Below are positions 33,675 to 41,884 of a stretch of DNA of 64,000 nucleotides, one piece after another. The stretch is from Arthrobacter koreensis. Its GTDB lineage: Bacteria; Actinomycetota; Actinomycetes; Actinomycetales; Micrococcaceae. The translations under genes and the position numbers were made by a program. The stretch lies in NCBI RefSeq assembly GCF_009193255.1, contig NZ_WACG01000001.1, positions 1,386,887 through 1,450,886 on the forward strand, in the 5' to 3' direction. Numbering within the stretch: the stretch's first letter is position 1; each line of letters starts with the position of its first letter. The notes under the pieces were generated by a model. It ran no database searches. It worked only from the letters and a program-made list of their open reading frames with translations, and was not told where the DNA came from.

Positions 33675-33773
33675 ATCCAGAGCGGCTGAGAGACCTGGCT
33701 CCGTGACGCCGCAGCAACCCCCTTCCGCGGGCAATCCCGCCGAAGCAGGGTGCTACCGCCAGGACCGATGGAG
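33675..33773 (+). promoter_or_regulatory. S-box (SAM-I clan) riboswitch before the metNI operon
   Basis: GCGGCTGAGAGACCTGG, GTGACGCCGCAGCAACCC, a short hairpin (CCGCGGGCAATCCCGC), then AGGGTGCTACCGCCAGGACC and GATGGAG. It shares the core order and several identical blocks with the minus-strand RNA at 29602-29755. The metN start follows about 105 bases later at 33879. A methionine uptake operon is a classic S-box target. Confidence 0.88.
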
Positions 33774-33878
33774 AAGCACCTGCTCTTATCCGGTCCGTGT
33801 TCCCGTGCCCTGAGGCCCGGGTCCCGTTCCTTCCCGCAGCGTGCACCTCTTCCCGGGCTTAGACCGCAGGAGGACAGC

Positions 33879-34667
33879 ATGATCCGGATTGAAAACGTCT
33901 CTACCGTCTTCGGAGGCGGTGAATCGGCCTTTACCGCAGTGGACAACGTCAGCCTGGCCATTCCCAGGGGAAGCATCCAGGGCATCATCGGGTTCTCCGG
34001 GGCCGGCAAGTCCACCCTGCTGCGCAACATCAACCTGCTGGAACGGCCCAGCGCCGGCCGGGTACTGGTGGACGGCACGGACCTCACCCAATTGGGGGAC
34101 GGTGAGCTGCGTGCCGCACGGCATGAGATCGGCATGATCTTCCAGCACTTCAACCTGCTGAACAACCGCACCGCGGCGCAGAACGTTGAGCTCTCGCTGA
34201 AGTTCGCCGGAGTGAAGAGTGCCGCTGAGCGGCGCGCCCGGGCACTGGAGGCGCTCGCCGTCGTCGACCTTTCGGAGAAGGCCGGAACCTACCCGGCGAA
34301 ACTTTCCGGCGGGCAGAAGCAGCGCGTCGCCATTGCCCGCGCCCTGGCCACCCGCCCCAAGGTGCTGCTCTGCGACGAACCGACCTCCGCCGTCGATCCG
34401 CGCACCACCGCCTCCGTGCTGCAGTACCTCAGTGATGTGAACGCCCGTTTCGGCATCACGATCGTGGTGGTGACCCATGAAATGAATGTCATCAAGGCCA
34501 TCGCGGACAACGTGGCCGTCATGGAGGAAGGCCGCGTGGTGGAGCAGTTCGCGCTCGCGGAACTCTCCCGTCCCGGCTTTACTCCGGCCACGGCGATCGG
34601 CCGGTACCTGATCTCGGATGAGATCACCCTGGACCGCGCTGCCCGGGAAGGAGCCCGCGTTGCTTGA
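33879..34667 (+). CDS. metN: Methionine ABC transporter ATP-binding protein
   Basis: 262 residues from ATG 33879, with AGGAGG 5 nt upstream; the frame is open further but would run through the leader. Walker A is GIIGFSGAGKSTLLRNINLLE, Q-loop FQHFNLLN, signature LSGGQKQRVAIARALATRP, Walker B VLLCDEPTSAVDP. FSGAGKST and the HFNLL motif are typical of MetN. A short C-terminal part follows, lacking most of the ~100-residue NIL regulatory domain of E. coli MetN. Heads the operon under the S-box RNA. Confidence 0.92.
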   Translation: MIRIENVSTVFGGGESAFTAVDNVSLAIPRGSIQGIIGFSGAGKSTLLRNINLLERPSAGRVLVDGTDLTQLGDGELRAARHEIGMIFQHFNLLNNRTAAQNVELSLKFAGVKSAAERRARALEALAVVDLSEKAGTYPAKLSGGQKQRVAIARALATRPKVLLCDEPTSAVDPRTTASVLQYLSDVNARFGITIVVVTHEMNVIKAIADNVAVMEEGRVVEQFALAELSRPGFTPATAIGRYLISDEITLDRAAREGARVA

Positions 34668-35325
34668 GCGCATTGCCGAAGTGTGGCCGGAACTGCTCGC
34701 CGCCCTGGGCCAGACCGGCACCATGCTGCTGGTGGCCATTCCCCTTGCGGTGCTGATCGGCACCCCGCTGGGGGTTCTCCTGTACGCCCTCGGCCCGGAC
34801 GGACTGGCACACAAGCCCAGGCTCCACCGGATCCTGGACTCGCTGGTGAACCTGGTGCGGTCCTTTCCGTTCCTGATCCTGCTGATCGCCATCATCCCGT
34901 TTACCCGGTTCGTGGTGGGAACCACCATCGGAACGGCAGCCGTGATCGTGCCGCTGACCATCAACGCCATTCCCTACTTCGCCCGGTTCGTGGAACAGAA
35001 CCTCACCGCGCTCGGCGGAGGAGTGGTGGAAGCCGCCCGCTCCATGGGCGCCACCCGCGGGCAGATCGTGCGGGACGTCCTGCTGGTCGAAGCCCGTCCG
35101 GCGCTGATCAGCTCCATCACCATCATGACGGTCAGCTTCATTTCCTACTCCGCGATGGCAGGCCTGGTGGGCGGCGGCGGAATCGGCGACTTCGCCATCC
35201 GCTACGGCTACTACCGCTATGAGACCGGGCTGATGCTCACCGCCATCGTGCTGATGGTCCTGCTGGTCCAGGCCGTGCAGCTGGGCGGCTCCTGGCTCTC
35301 CCGCCGCGCCGACAAGCGACTCTAG
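34660..35325 (+). CDS. metI: Methionine ABC transporter permease
   Basis: 221 residues from TTG 34660, with GGAAGGA upstream and an 8-base overlap with metN. Five membrane helices are seen. The MetI family motifs are NLVRSFPFLILLIAIIPFTRF, INAIPYFARFVEQNLTA, EAARSMGATRGQIVRDVLLVEARP (coupling loop) and AGLVGGGGIGDFAIRYGYYRY. It forms the membrane channel of the MetNIQ importer. The first downstream genes are monooxygenases instead of metQ, which comes last. Confidence 0.92.
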   Translation: MLERIAEVWPELLAALGQTGTMLLVAIPLAVLIGTPLGVLLYALGPDGLAHKPRLHRILDSLVNLVRSFPFLILLIAIIPFTRFVVGTTIGTAAVIVPLTINAIPYFARFVEQNLTALGGGVVEAARSMGATRGQIVRDVLLVEARPALISSITIMTVSFISYSAMAGLVGGGGIGDFAIRYGYYRYETGLMLTAIVLMVLLVQAVQLGGSWLSRRADKRL

Positions 35326-35352
35326 CCTTCCCATTCCTACCGAAAGAACCCC

Positions 35353-36768
35353 ATGAGCACTCCCAGTACCCGCTTCAACGGGCCGCGTCCGCGCCTGCTG
35401 CTGAACGCCTTCCTGATGAACACCACCAGCCACATCCGCGGCGGGCAGTGGCGCCACCCGGACGCCGAACAGCACCGCTTTAACGAGCTGTCCTTCTGGA
35501 CGGACCTGGCCCGCCGGCTCGAAGACGCGAAATTCGACGCCCTGTTCTTCGCCGACGTCGTGGGCCTGTACGGCAACCACGACGGCGGCTGGGCCTCCCA
35601 CGTGCGCCGCGGCCTGCAGGTGCCGGCCAACGATCCGCTGCTGCTGCTTGCCGCCCTCTCCGGTGCCACCAGCAACATTGGGCTCGCAGCGACGTCGTCC
35701 GTGGTGCAGAGCCACCCCTTCCACTTCGCCCGGCAGCTCTCCACGCTGGACCATCTCTCGGGCGGCCGGGCCGGCTGGAACATCGTCACGTCCGTACTGG
35801 AGAACGCGCACCGCAACTTCGGCGGGGACGGCCTCACCGAACACGACCGGCGCTATGACTGGGCGGACGAATACACCGACGCCGTCTACAAGCTCTGGGA
35901 AGGGTCCTGGGACGAGGGCGCGCTCATCCAGGACAAGGACGCCGGGGTGCACGCGGACCCGGACAAGGTCCACAAGATCCACCACCGCGGCGAACGCTAC
36001 TCCATTGACGGGCCGCACCTGAGCTCACCGTCCCCGCAGCGCACCCCGGTGCTCTTCCAGGCCGGCAGCTCCGGGCGCGGTCAGCAGTTCGCTGCCGCCA
36101 ACGCCGAAGCAACCTTCATCTTTGCGCCCAACCCGGCCCATGCCGCGAAGGTAGCCGCCGGAGTCCGGGCCCGTGCCGTGGAAGCCGGGCGGCTCCCGGA
36201 TGACATCAAGGTGTTCACCGGCCTGTCCTTCGTGGTGGGCGGAACCGAGGCGGAAGCGCAGCGGAAAAAAGCCGAACAGGATGAATACCTGGACCTGGAC
36301 GCGGTCATCGCCCACATTGGCGGCGGGCTGGGCATCGACCTCGGCGGTCTGGACCTGGACACCCCGCTGGGAGACGTGCAGACCGAAGGCGGGCGCGGCG
36401 TGCTGCAGGCCATCATCGACTCCACCCCGGGCGGCAACCCCACCCTGGCGGACGTCGCCCGCTACCGCACCGAGGCCCAGCAGGTCACCGGCACCCCGGA
36501 ACAGATCGCCGACGAACTTGAACGCTGGCAGGATGCCGGCGTGGACGGCATCAACATCATCAACGCCGTCCTGCCCGGCTCCTACACGGACTTCATCGAC
36601 GGGGTGCTGCCCGAACTGCGCCGCCGGGGCCTGGCCCAAAGCGACTACGCCCCGGGCACGCTGCGGGAGAAGCTTTTCGGTGCCGGCCCGCTGCTGAACG
36701 AACGCCACCGTGCCGCCGCATTCCGCGGAGCCTTCACGAACACCCTTGCAACGTCAGGAGCCAACTGA
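35353..36768 (+). CDS. Flavin-dependent monooxygenase, NtaA/SnaA/DszA family, second copy
   Basis: 471 residues. A luciferase-like FMNH2 monooxygenase homologous to the gene at 30137: LLNAFLMNTTSHIRGGQWRHP, FDALFFADVVGLYGNHDGG, SGGRAGWNIVTSVLENAHRNFG, SPQRTPVLFQAGSSGRG and YAPGTLREKLFGAGPLL. It is clearly diverged from that copy. It is embedded between metI and the DszC-like gene, whose ATG overlaps its stop by one base. It probably oxidises a thioether or sulfone imported by MetNIQ; the substrate is inferred. Confidence 0.9.
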   Translation: MSTPSTRFNGPRPRLLLNAFLMNTTSHIRGGQWRHPDAEQHRFNELSFWTDLARRLEDAKFDALFFADVVGLYGNHDGGWASHVRRGLQVPANDPLLLLAALSGATSNIGLAATSSVVQSHPFHFARQLSTLDHLSGGRAGWNIVTSVLENAHRNFGGDGLTEHDRRYDWADEYTDAVYKLWEGSWDEGALIQDKDAGVHADPDKVHKIHHRGERYSIDGPHLSSPSPQRTPVLFQAGSSGRGQQFAAANAEATFIFAPNPAHAAKVAAGVRARAVEAGRLPDDIKVFTGLSFVVGGTEAEAQRKKAEQDEYLDLDAVIAHIGGGLGIDLGGLDLDTPLGDVQTEGGRGVLQAIIDSTPGGNPTLADVARYRTEAQQVTGTPEQIADELERWQDAGVDGINIINAVLPGSYTDFIDGVLPELRRRGLAQSDYAPGTLREKLFGAGPLLNERHRAAAFRGAFTNTLATSGAN

Positions 36769-37982
36769 TGACCGCCAGCCTGCTGACCCGTTACGGCCAT
36801 ACCCCGGCCCCGGAGGCCGTCCGCTGGTTTGAGATCGCCGACGAGGTCGCCGCAATCCTCGGCGCGGACGCCCTGGAACGCGACGCCGCCAATAAGCCGC
36901 CGTTCACGGAAGTCGAAATCCTCCGCCGGTCCGGGCTGCTGCCGCTGACCATTCCGGCCCGCTTCGGCGGTGCCGGAATCAGCTGGAGCACCGCGTTCGA
37001 GATTGTGCAGCGGGTGGCGCGGGCGGACAACTCGATTGGCCAGCTGCTGGGCTACCACTACATTTTCCAGGCCTTCCCCTGCATCGACCTCGATCCGGCG
37101 CGGGGACAGGACCTCGCGGACGAGTGCCTGATCCACCAGTGGCTCTGGTCCTCCACCGGCACGCCCCAGGGTCCCCAGGCCACCGCCGTCCGCACCCGAG
37201 GCGGCTACCGGGTGACCGGCAGGAAACCGTTTGCAACCGGCAGCCGGGTGGCGGACAGGATTTACGCGAGGGCAGTGCTCGACGACGGCTCCCGGCTGGC
37301 GCTGGTCATCGACACCGCCTCGGAGGGCGTGGTGCGCCACGATGACTGGGACGTTCTCGGTTCCCGCCTCACAGCCACCAACACCATCGAGTTCCGGGAC
37401 GTGTTCGTGCCGGACTCCGAGGTGATCACCAACCTGGGAACGCATGACGGCGAACGCCTCCCGCACCAGGTCCTGACCACACCCGCGTTCCAGCTGCTCT
37501 TCGCCCACGCCTACCTCGCTGCCGCGGAAGGAGCGGTCCTCGCCGCCCGGGATTACACCCTCGGCTCCGCCCGGCCGTGGTACCACGCGGAGGTTGAATC
37601 GGCGTCGGACGATCCGTTTATCCAGAACCACTACGGATCCTTCACCGCGAGGCTCCAGGCGCTGGCCGCCGTCGTCGAGCAGGCCACCACCGCCCTGCAG
37701 TGGGCGTTCGACGCCGGGGACTCGCTCACCGCCGCGGACCGGGCCGGAGTCGCCGAGCAGATCGCCGCGGCGAAGGTCACCGCCCACGAGGTGTCGCTCG
37801 ATGTCACGGCGCGGATCTTCGACGTCACCGGTGCCCGGGCGGCCGGAAGCAAATACGGGTTCGACAGATACTGGCGGGACGTCCGCACCCACACCCTGCA
37901 TGACCCCGTTGCCTGGAAATACAACGAACTGGGCCGGTTCTTCCTGAACGGGACCGAACCGGTTCCCTCCGCCTACCGCTAA
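36768..37982 (+). CDS. Acyl-CoA dehydrogenase-fold flavin monooxygenase (DszC/SfnC-like)
   Basis: 404 residues. An acyl-CoA dehydrogenase fold with LPLTIPARFGGAGISWSTAFE, VTGRKPFATGSRVADRIYAR, WDVLGSRLTATNTIEFRDVFVP and a C-terminal ARIFDVTGARAAGSKYGFDR, then TLHDPVAWKYNELG. The tail HDPVAWK and the lack of the usual catalytic Glu loop of dehydrogenases are typical of the DszC group, which uses FMNH2 and O2 to oxygenate sulfur. One-base overlap with the preceding monooxygenase suggests the two act in sequence. Confidence 0.83.
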   Translation: MTASLLTRYGHTPAPEAVRWFEIADEVAAILGADALERDAANKPPFTEVEILRRSGLLPLTIPARFGGAGISWSTAFEIVQRVARADNSIGQLLGYHYIFQAFPCIDLDPARGQDLADECLIHQWLWSSTGTPQGPQATAVRTRGGYRVTGRKPFATGSRVADRIYARAVLDDGSRLALVIDTASEGVVRHDDWDVLGSRLTATNTIEFRDVFVPDSEVITNLGTHDGERLPHQVLTTPAFQLLFAHAYLAAAEGAVLAARDYTLGSARPWYHAEVESASDDPFIQNHYGSFTARLQALAAVVEQATTALQWAFDAGDSLTAADRAGVAEQIAAAKVTAHEVSLDVTARIFDVTGARAAGSKYGFDRYWRDVRTHTLHDPVAWKYNELGRFFLNGTEPVPSAYR

Positions 37983-38012
37983 ACACACTCGCACTTCTTC
38001 GAAGGAATACCC

Positions 38013-38888
38013 ATGGAACGCAGGAACTTTCTCAAACTCGCACTTGCCGGTGCCGGAACCGCTTCACTGGCCGCTGCCACTGGCTGCGGCCTGACCGGCG
38101 GGGCATCGGCGTCGGGCGACAAGACCATCAAGATCATTGCCACCGAATCGGCGCCCTACCAGGAGCCCACCAAAATCGCCGCCGAGCTGCTCAAGGCCAA
38201 GGGATGGACGCTGGAAGCCACCTACGTCACGGACATCATCCAGCCGAACCTCGCGGTTTCAAACGGCGAATTCGATGCCAACTACTTCCAGCACGGCGCG
38301 TACCTGCAGCAGTTCAACGTGGACCAGAAGCTCGAAGTGCAGCCGCTGTTCTACGTTTACGGTTCGCCGGCCGGGATCTGGTCCAAGCGCTACTCCAGCC
38401 TGCAGGACCTGCCCGACGGCGCCAGGATCGCCCTGCCGGTGGACCCGGCTAACAACGGGCGCGGGCTGGTGCTGCTGCGTGACGCCGGGTTGTTGGAACT
38501 CAAGGACGGAGTGGGCGTGATCCACACGTCACAGGAAAGCATCACGGCGAACCCGAAGAACTTCGAGTTCGTTGAGGTTGACCAGCAGTCCCTGTCCAAG
38601 ACGCTGCCTGACGTGGACGCCGGGTTCCTGTTCGTGCGGCTGGCTGCGGAGATCGGCCTGTTCCCGGATGACGCGCTGGCCTTTGAGAAGGAAGCGGACC
38701 AGATTCCGTTCCGCTGCGTGGTGGCCGGAACGGCGGCATTCGCCGACTCCGAGAAGGCGCGTGCGCTGCAGGAGGCGTACCAGTCACCCGAAGTCCGGGA
38801 GTGGTTCGCCGGTTACCTGGACGGTGTACTGCCCACTCCCTGGGACGCGGATCCGCTGGAGGAACTCGACTCCTGGTGGCAGGCCTAG
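38013..38888 (+). CDS. metQ: Methionine ABC transporter substrate-binding lipoprotein (NlpA/MetQ family)
   Basis: 291 residues, with GAAGGA 6 nt before ATG. The signal peptide (NFLKLALAGAGTASLAAATGC) ends in a lipobox with Cys near residue 25. The mature part follows the MetQ pattern: TESAPYQEPTKIAAELLKAKG, DANYFQHGAYLQQF, YSSLQDLPDGARIALPVDPA and ARALQEAYQSPEVREW. Last gene of the S-box operon; its separation from metNI by two oxygenases hints at a modified substrate range. The stop shares CTAG with the convergent DUF1206 gene. Confidence 0.9.
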   Translation: MERRNFLKLALAGAGTASLAAATGCGLTGGASASGDKTIKIIATESAPYQEPTKIAAELLKAKGWTLEATYVTDIIQPNLAVSNGEFDANYFQHGAYLQQFNVDQKLEVQPLFYVYGSPAGIWSKRYSSLQDLPDGARIALPVDPANNGRGLVLLRDAGLLELKDGVGVIHTSQESITANPKNFEFVEVDQQSLSKTLPDVDAGFLFVRLAAEIGLFPDDALAFEKEADQIPFRCVVAGTAAFADSEKARALQEAYQSPEVREWFAGYLDGVLPTPWDADPLEELDSWWQA

Positions 38889-39706
38889 AGTTTGCCGAAC
38901 CGGGCCCGGATCAGGGCCATGTACAGGCCGTAGAAGATCAGTCCAATGCCGACGGCGCCCAGCACCAGCCAGCCCAGCGGGGCCTCATGGAGGGCGCGCA
39001 GGGCGCCGTCGAGTCCGGTGGACTTTTCCGGATCCGCCGTCACGGCAGCGGCGATCACCAGTACGCCGAGGATCAGCAGGGAGACGCCCTTGGCCACGAA
39101 CCCGGCGATCCCGGTGGTGGTGGCCGTGCGCTGCCAGGTCCGGCCGGGAACGGCCTTGAGGTCATTGCGGAACCTGCGGGTCACGCCCTTGAAGATGAAG
39201 TAAATGCCGATTCCGGCGATCACCGCTCCGGCGAGGCCCACCAGCCACTGCCCGGCCGGCTGGCTGAGCACCCGGCCGGTCCAGGTGACCTGGCTCTGCT
39301 CGCTGTCGCTGGAGCCGCCCAGGGCGAACACGCCGAAGCTCACGCCGATGGCTCCGTAAACCACGGCCGAACCGGCATCAGAGGCGCGCTTCTTCCAGAC
39401 CTCCTTGCGGTCTTCGCCGGAATCCAGGAATACGCGCGTTGCCTGGAACAGAGCCAGGGCGAGGCAGCCAAGGAAGCAGGCCCAGATCAGGAAGATGCCG
39501 CCCGGCTGGTCCGCGAGTGCTGCCACGGCACCGGATGAATCGGCGTCGCCCCCGCCGCCTCCGGCGATCTGCAGCGCGATGAGGCCGATCAGCGCGTGCA
39601 GCAGCCCGCTGGCCACGTAGCCCATGCGCGCCGCGCGTTCGAACGACTTCGAGTCGGCTGCCCGCCCTGCGGCCTGGGCAACCCTGCCCCCGCGTGTGCC
39701 TTCCAT
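38885..39706 (-). CDS. DUF1206 membrane protein
   Basis: 273 residues from ATG 39706 with GGAGGA upstream; a TTG two codons earlier is also possible. Six membrane helices in three similar pairs, each starting with a R-G/V-G-Y/F-V-A-x-G motif (ARMGYVASGLLHALIGLIAL, AVVYGAIGVSFGVFALG, GIAGFVAKGVSLLILGVLVI). This threefold repeat is the mark of DUF1206. The function is unknown. Confidence 0.88.
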   Translation of the reverse strand: MEGTRGGRVAQAAGRAADSKSFERAARMGYVASGLLHALIGLIALQIAGGGGGDADSSGAVAALADQPGGIFLIWACFLGCLALALFQATRVFLDSGEDRKEVWKKRASDAGSAVVYGAIGVSFGVFALGGSSDSEQSQVTWTGRVLSQPAGQWLVGLAGAVIAGIGIYFIFKGVTRRFRNDLKAVPGRTWQRTATTTGIAGFVAKGVSLLILGVLVIAAAVTADPEKSTGLDGALRALHEAPLGWLVLGAVGIGLIFYGLYMALIRARFGKL

Positions 39707-39823
39707 GCCCAATGTCTCCTCCAGCGCCCCGGCGGCTGGCCCGGGGGCGCAGCCGCATAGTTCGTGTGCTTAGTGATGTGCTTCCATCCTGCCATCTGTG
39801 ATGCACCGGGACCTACGCGGGGC

Positions 39824-39829
39824 TAAGGT
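39824..39829 (+). promoter_or_regulatory. -10 box of a leaderless transcript
   Basis: TAAGGT stands 6 nt before ATG 39836 of the MmcQ/YjbR gene. No ribosome-binding site is present. Confidence 0.55.
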
Positions 39830-39835
39830 CGGGTT

Positions 39836-40228
39836 ATGGACGCCGCATCGCTGAGGCAGTACTGCCTGTCCCTGACCGGATCATATGAAGACTTTCCCTT
39901 CGGCCCGGAAACCTCGGTGTTCAAGGTGCGTGCCGGCGGCCCGGCCCGGCCGGCGAAGATGTTTGCCATGAGCACGCTGGCGGCGGATCCGCTGATGGTC
40001 AGCCTTAAATGCGAACCCGAGCTGGCCCTGCAGCTGCGGGCGGCCCACCCCGAGATTTCCGGGGCATGGCATATGAACAAGACGCACTGGAACCAGCTGG
40101 ACCTCACAGGAGGGCTGGAGGAAGAACTGGTCCGGAACCTCGTGGAGGACTCCTATGACCTGGTGGTTGCGTCCCTGCCGCGGCGGGACCGCGAGTCGCT
40201 GGCCTGGAAGGGCCTGGCCGAAGGGTGA
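39836..40228 (+). CDS. MmcQ/YjbR family protein
   Basis: 130 residues. Family stretches: LRQYCLSLTGSYEDFPFGPE, SVFKVRAGGPARPAKMFAMS, VSLKCEPELALQLRAAHPE, WHMNKTHWNQLDLTGGLEEE and LVEDSYDLVVASLPRRDRE. The fold is a double-wing, CyaY-like domain, often called DNA-binding but without proven function. It overlaps the DUF1990 gene by 4 bases, so they are coupled. Likely leaderless. Confidence 0.88.
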   Translation: MDAASLRQYCLSLTGSYEDFPFGPETSVFKVRAGGPARPAKMFAMSTLAADPLMVSLKCEPELALQLRAAHPEISGAWHMNKTHWNQLDLTGGLEEELVRNLVEDSYDLVVASLPRRDRESLAWKGLAEG

Positions 40229-40803
40229 GCCCGCTGACCTATCCGGATCCCGGCTTCACTGAGCGCACGTACCCGGCTCCGCTGGAGGCCGGGTGGCCTG
40301 AGGGCTACCGGCTGGTGCTGCGGTCCGAGCTGATGGACGTGCCGGACCCGGCCGCGGCTTTCCTGCGGTTGGCGGACGGCGTACTGGACTGGGACCTGCA
40401 CCGGGGCTCAGGGCTGCGGGTTGCTGCGGACACGCCGCGGGCTGCGGCAGGAGTGGAAATGGCCTCGGGAACGGGGTTTGGCCGGCTGCGCTGGCGGGCG
40501 CCGTGCCGGGTGTTGTGGAGTGCTGAACCGCTGCTCGACGGCGGTGTACCGGTTTCCGGGCAGCGCGCCGGTTTTGGCTACGGCACGCTGCGGGGGCATC
40601 CGGTGGCCGGAGAGGAGGGCTTCTACGCGGAACTCACGGCGGACGGGCAGCTGCTCTTCCGGGTCGCCGCCTACAGCCGTCCCGCCAACTGGATCATGAC
40701 TCTGGGCAGTCCGGTGACCCGGTGGACGCAGGAGCTCATTACCCGACGCTATTTCCGGGCTGCCCGGCGTCTTGCCGGGGGAAGTCCTGCGGCGACTCGG
40801 TAG
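40225..40803 (+). CDS. DUF1990 domain protein
   Basis: 192 residues from a GTG in the stop of the YjbR gene. DUF1990 hallmarks: LTYPDPGFTERTYP, FLRLADGVLDWDLHRGSGLRV, PCRVLWSAEPLLDGG, GFGYGTLRGHPVAGEEGFYAE and FRVAAYSRPANWIMTLGSPV, then ITRRYFRAARRL. A START/SRPBCC-like lipid-binding fold has been proposed for the family; the function is unknown. The last 65 bases overlap the convergent membrane-protein gene. Confidence 0.87.
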   Translation: MSPLTYPDPGFTERTYPAPLEAGWPEGYRLVLRSELMDVPDPAAAFLRLADGVLDWDLHRGSGLRVAADTPRAAAGVEMASGTGFGRLRWRAPCRVLWSAEPLLDGGVPVSGQRAGFGYGTLRGHPVAGEEGFYAELTADGQLLFRVAAYSRPANWIMTLGSPVTRWTQELITRRYFRAARRLAGGSPAATR

Positions 40804-41179
40804 CAAAGAGGCTGCGGGTGAAGTTGAAGGCCAGCAGCGAGGGCAGTCCGGAGCTGATGGTCGGCTGGTCAAGGGCGAGTCCCACCAGGAGCAGGACGAC
40901 GCAGACGCCCAGCATGATTGCACTGAACATCCGGCTGCCGCCGCCCCGCAGCAGAAGTCCTGTGGACTCGGGGCCCCGCCGGTACTGCACCAGGCACCAG
41001 ATACTGCCCGCAATGCCGAAGACACCGCACCCCGCCGCGATCCAGGGAACCGCGGCATCGTAGCCACCGCCGTCGGGCAGGTAGGGAAGGTTCACCGCCA
41101 CGGACACCGTTCCCATGAGAAGCAGCAGTAACCCAAGAAGCAGCAGCGCGCGTCTGCTGCTGCGTGCAGGTGCAGTCAT
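40739..41179 (-). CDS. Small membrane protein of unknown function
   Basis: 146 residues with three hydrophobic helices at about residues 9-29 (RALLLLGLLLLLMGTVSVAV), 43-64 and 84-105 (MFSAIMLGVCVVLLLVGLAL), then a polar tail of ~40 residues that lies antisense to the end of the DUF1990 gene. No family is recognised. No clear ribosome site. It may share a transcript with the acetyltransferase gene upstream, which ends 38 bases before it. Confidence 0.55.
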   Translation of the reverse strand: MTAPARSSRRALLLLGLLLLLMGTVSVAVNLPYLPDGGGYDAAVPWIAAGCGVFGIAGSIWCLVQYRRGPESTGLLLRGGGSRMFSAIMLGVCVVLLLVGLALDQPTISSGLPSLLAFNFTRSLFATESPQDFPRQDAGQPGNSVG

Positions 41180-41217
41180 TTTCGGCCCCCTTCGAAAGCT
41201 GAGCCGACCCTACCAGC

Positions 41218-41754
41218 TCAGGAATCGCCGTCGGGCAGCTGCGACGTGCTGTGGAGGACGAAAGCCAGGTCCGGTCCGGTGGAGTCGGACGGCATAAAGC
41301 CGGCGGTGAGCAGCAGGGACATTGATGCTTCGTTCGCCTCGTCGGTGTAGGCCACCACGCGTTCCACGCCCGGCTGTTCGAGCGCGAAGCGGCTGAGGGC
41401 TATGAGGGCTTCCGTGGCGAAACCCAGTCCCCGGCGGGACGGGGCAATGTTGTACGTGACCTCCACGATTCCGTCGACGGGAGGGCCGAGGAACCCGATG
41501 GTTCCGATGGCCGGACCCTGGTGTTCACGGATGATCCGGGCGCCGAAGGTGCCGGCCCGGGGGCCCAGCAGCCCGGCCTGGAAGTACTGCTGGGCGGCGT
41601 CTTCGTCCACCAGCTGGGGGAAATCGGGTGCCCAGTGTTCGCACCGGTCGCCCACTATCAGGGCATCGACTTCCGCTGCGGTCATTTCGGCAAGTTCAAG
41701 CCGGTCAGTCAGCAGGGTGCCGGCCGGCGTCTGCTCCGTCGAGAAAGTGCTCAC
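41218..41754 (-). CDS. GNAT family N-acetyltransferase
   Basis: 178 residues from GTG 41754; a longer frame would run into the palindrome at 41770. The pattern is RimJ/RimL-like: LLTDRLELAEMTAAEVDALI at the start, ARIIREHQGPAIGTIGFLGPP, VEVTYNIAPSRRGLGFATEAL with the acetyl-CoA loop (RRGLGFATEA) and VERVVAYTDEANEASMSLLLTAGF. It probably acetylates an amino group of a protein or metabolite. The substrate is unknown. Confidence 0.87.
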   Translation of the reverse strand: MSTFSTEQTPAGTLLTDRLELAEMTAAEVDALIVGDRCEHWAPDFPQLVDEDAAQQYFQAGLLGPRAGTFGARIIREHQGPAIGTIGFLGPPVDGIVEVTYNIAPSRRGLGFATEALIALSRFALEQPGVERVVAYTDEANEASMSLLLTAGFMPSDSTGPDLAFVLHSTSQLPDGDS

Positions 41755-41769
41755 GGAAGATATTCTCCC

Positions 41770-41833
41770 CCATCGAGAGGCCATTTACGGCTCTTTTGAG
41801 CCCTCAAACGAGCCGTAAATGGCCTCTCGATGG
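41770..41833 (+). repeat. Long palindrome H3 (type A)
   Basis: Left arm 41770-41793 (CCATCGAGAGGCCATTTACG...) pairs perfectly over 24 bp with 41810-41833, then one mismatch, 6 more pairs and a 2-nt loop. It carries T for G at one arm position and the matching A in the other arm, relative to H1 and H4. It lies between two divergent genes, just upstream of the DUF559 gene. Confidence 0.93.
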
Positions 41834-41872
41834 CGGTGTGGATAAATGGCACGGCCGTCTTACGTGCTGTCC

Positions 41873-41878
41873 CATAAT
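41873..41878 (+). promoter_or_regulatory. -10 box of a leaderless DUF559 transcript
   Basis: CATAAT lies exactly 6 nt before ATG 41885, the same hexamer and spacing as at the iclR gene. No ribosome site precedes either possible ATG. Confidence 0.5.
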
Positions 41879-41884
41879 GCTGGC

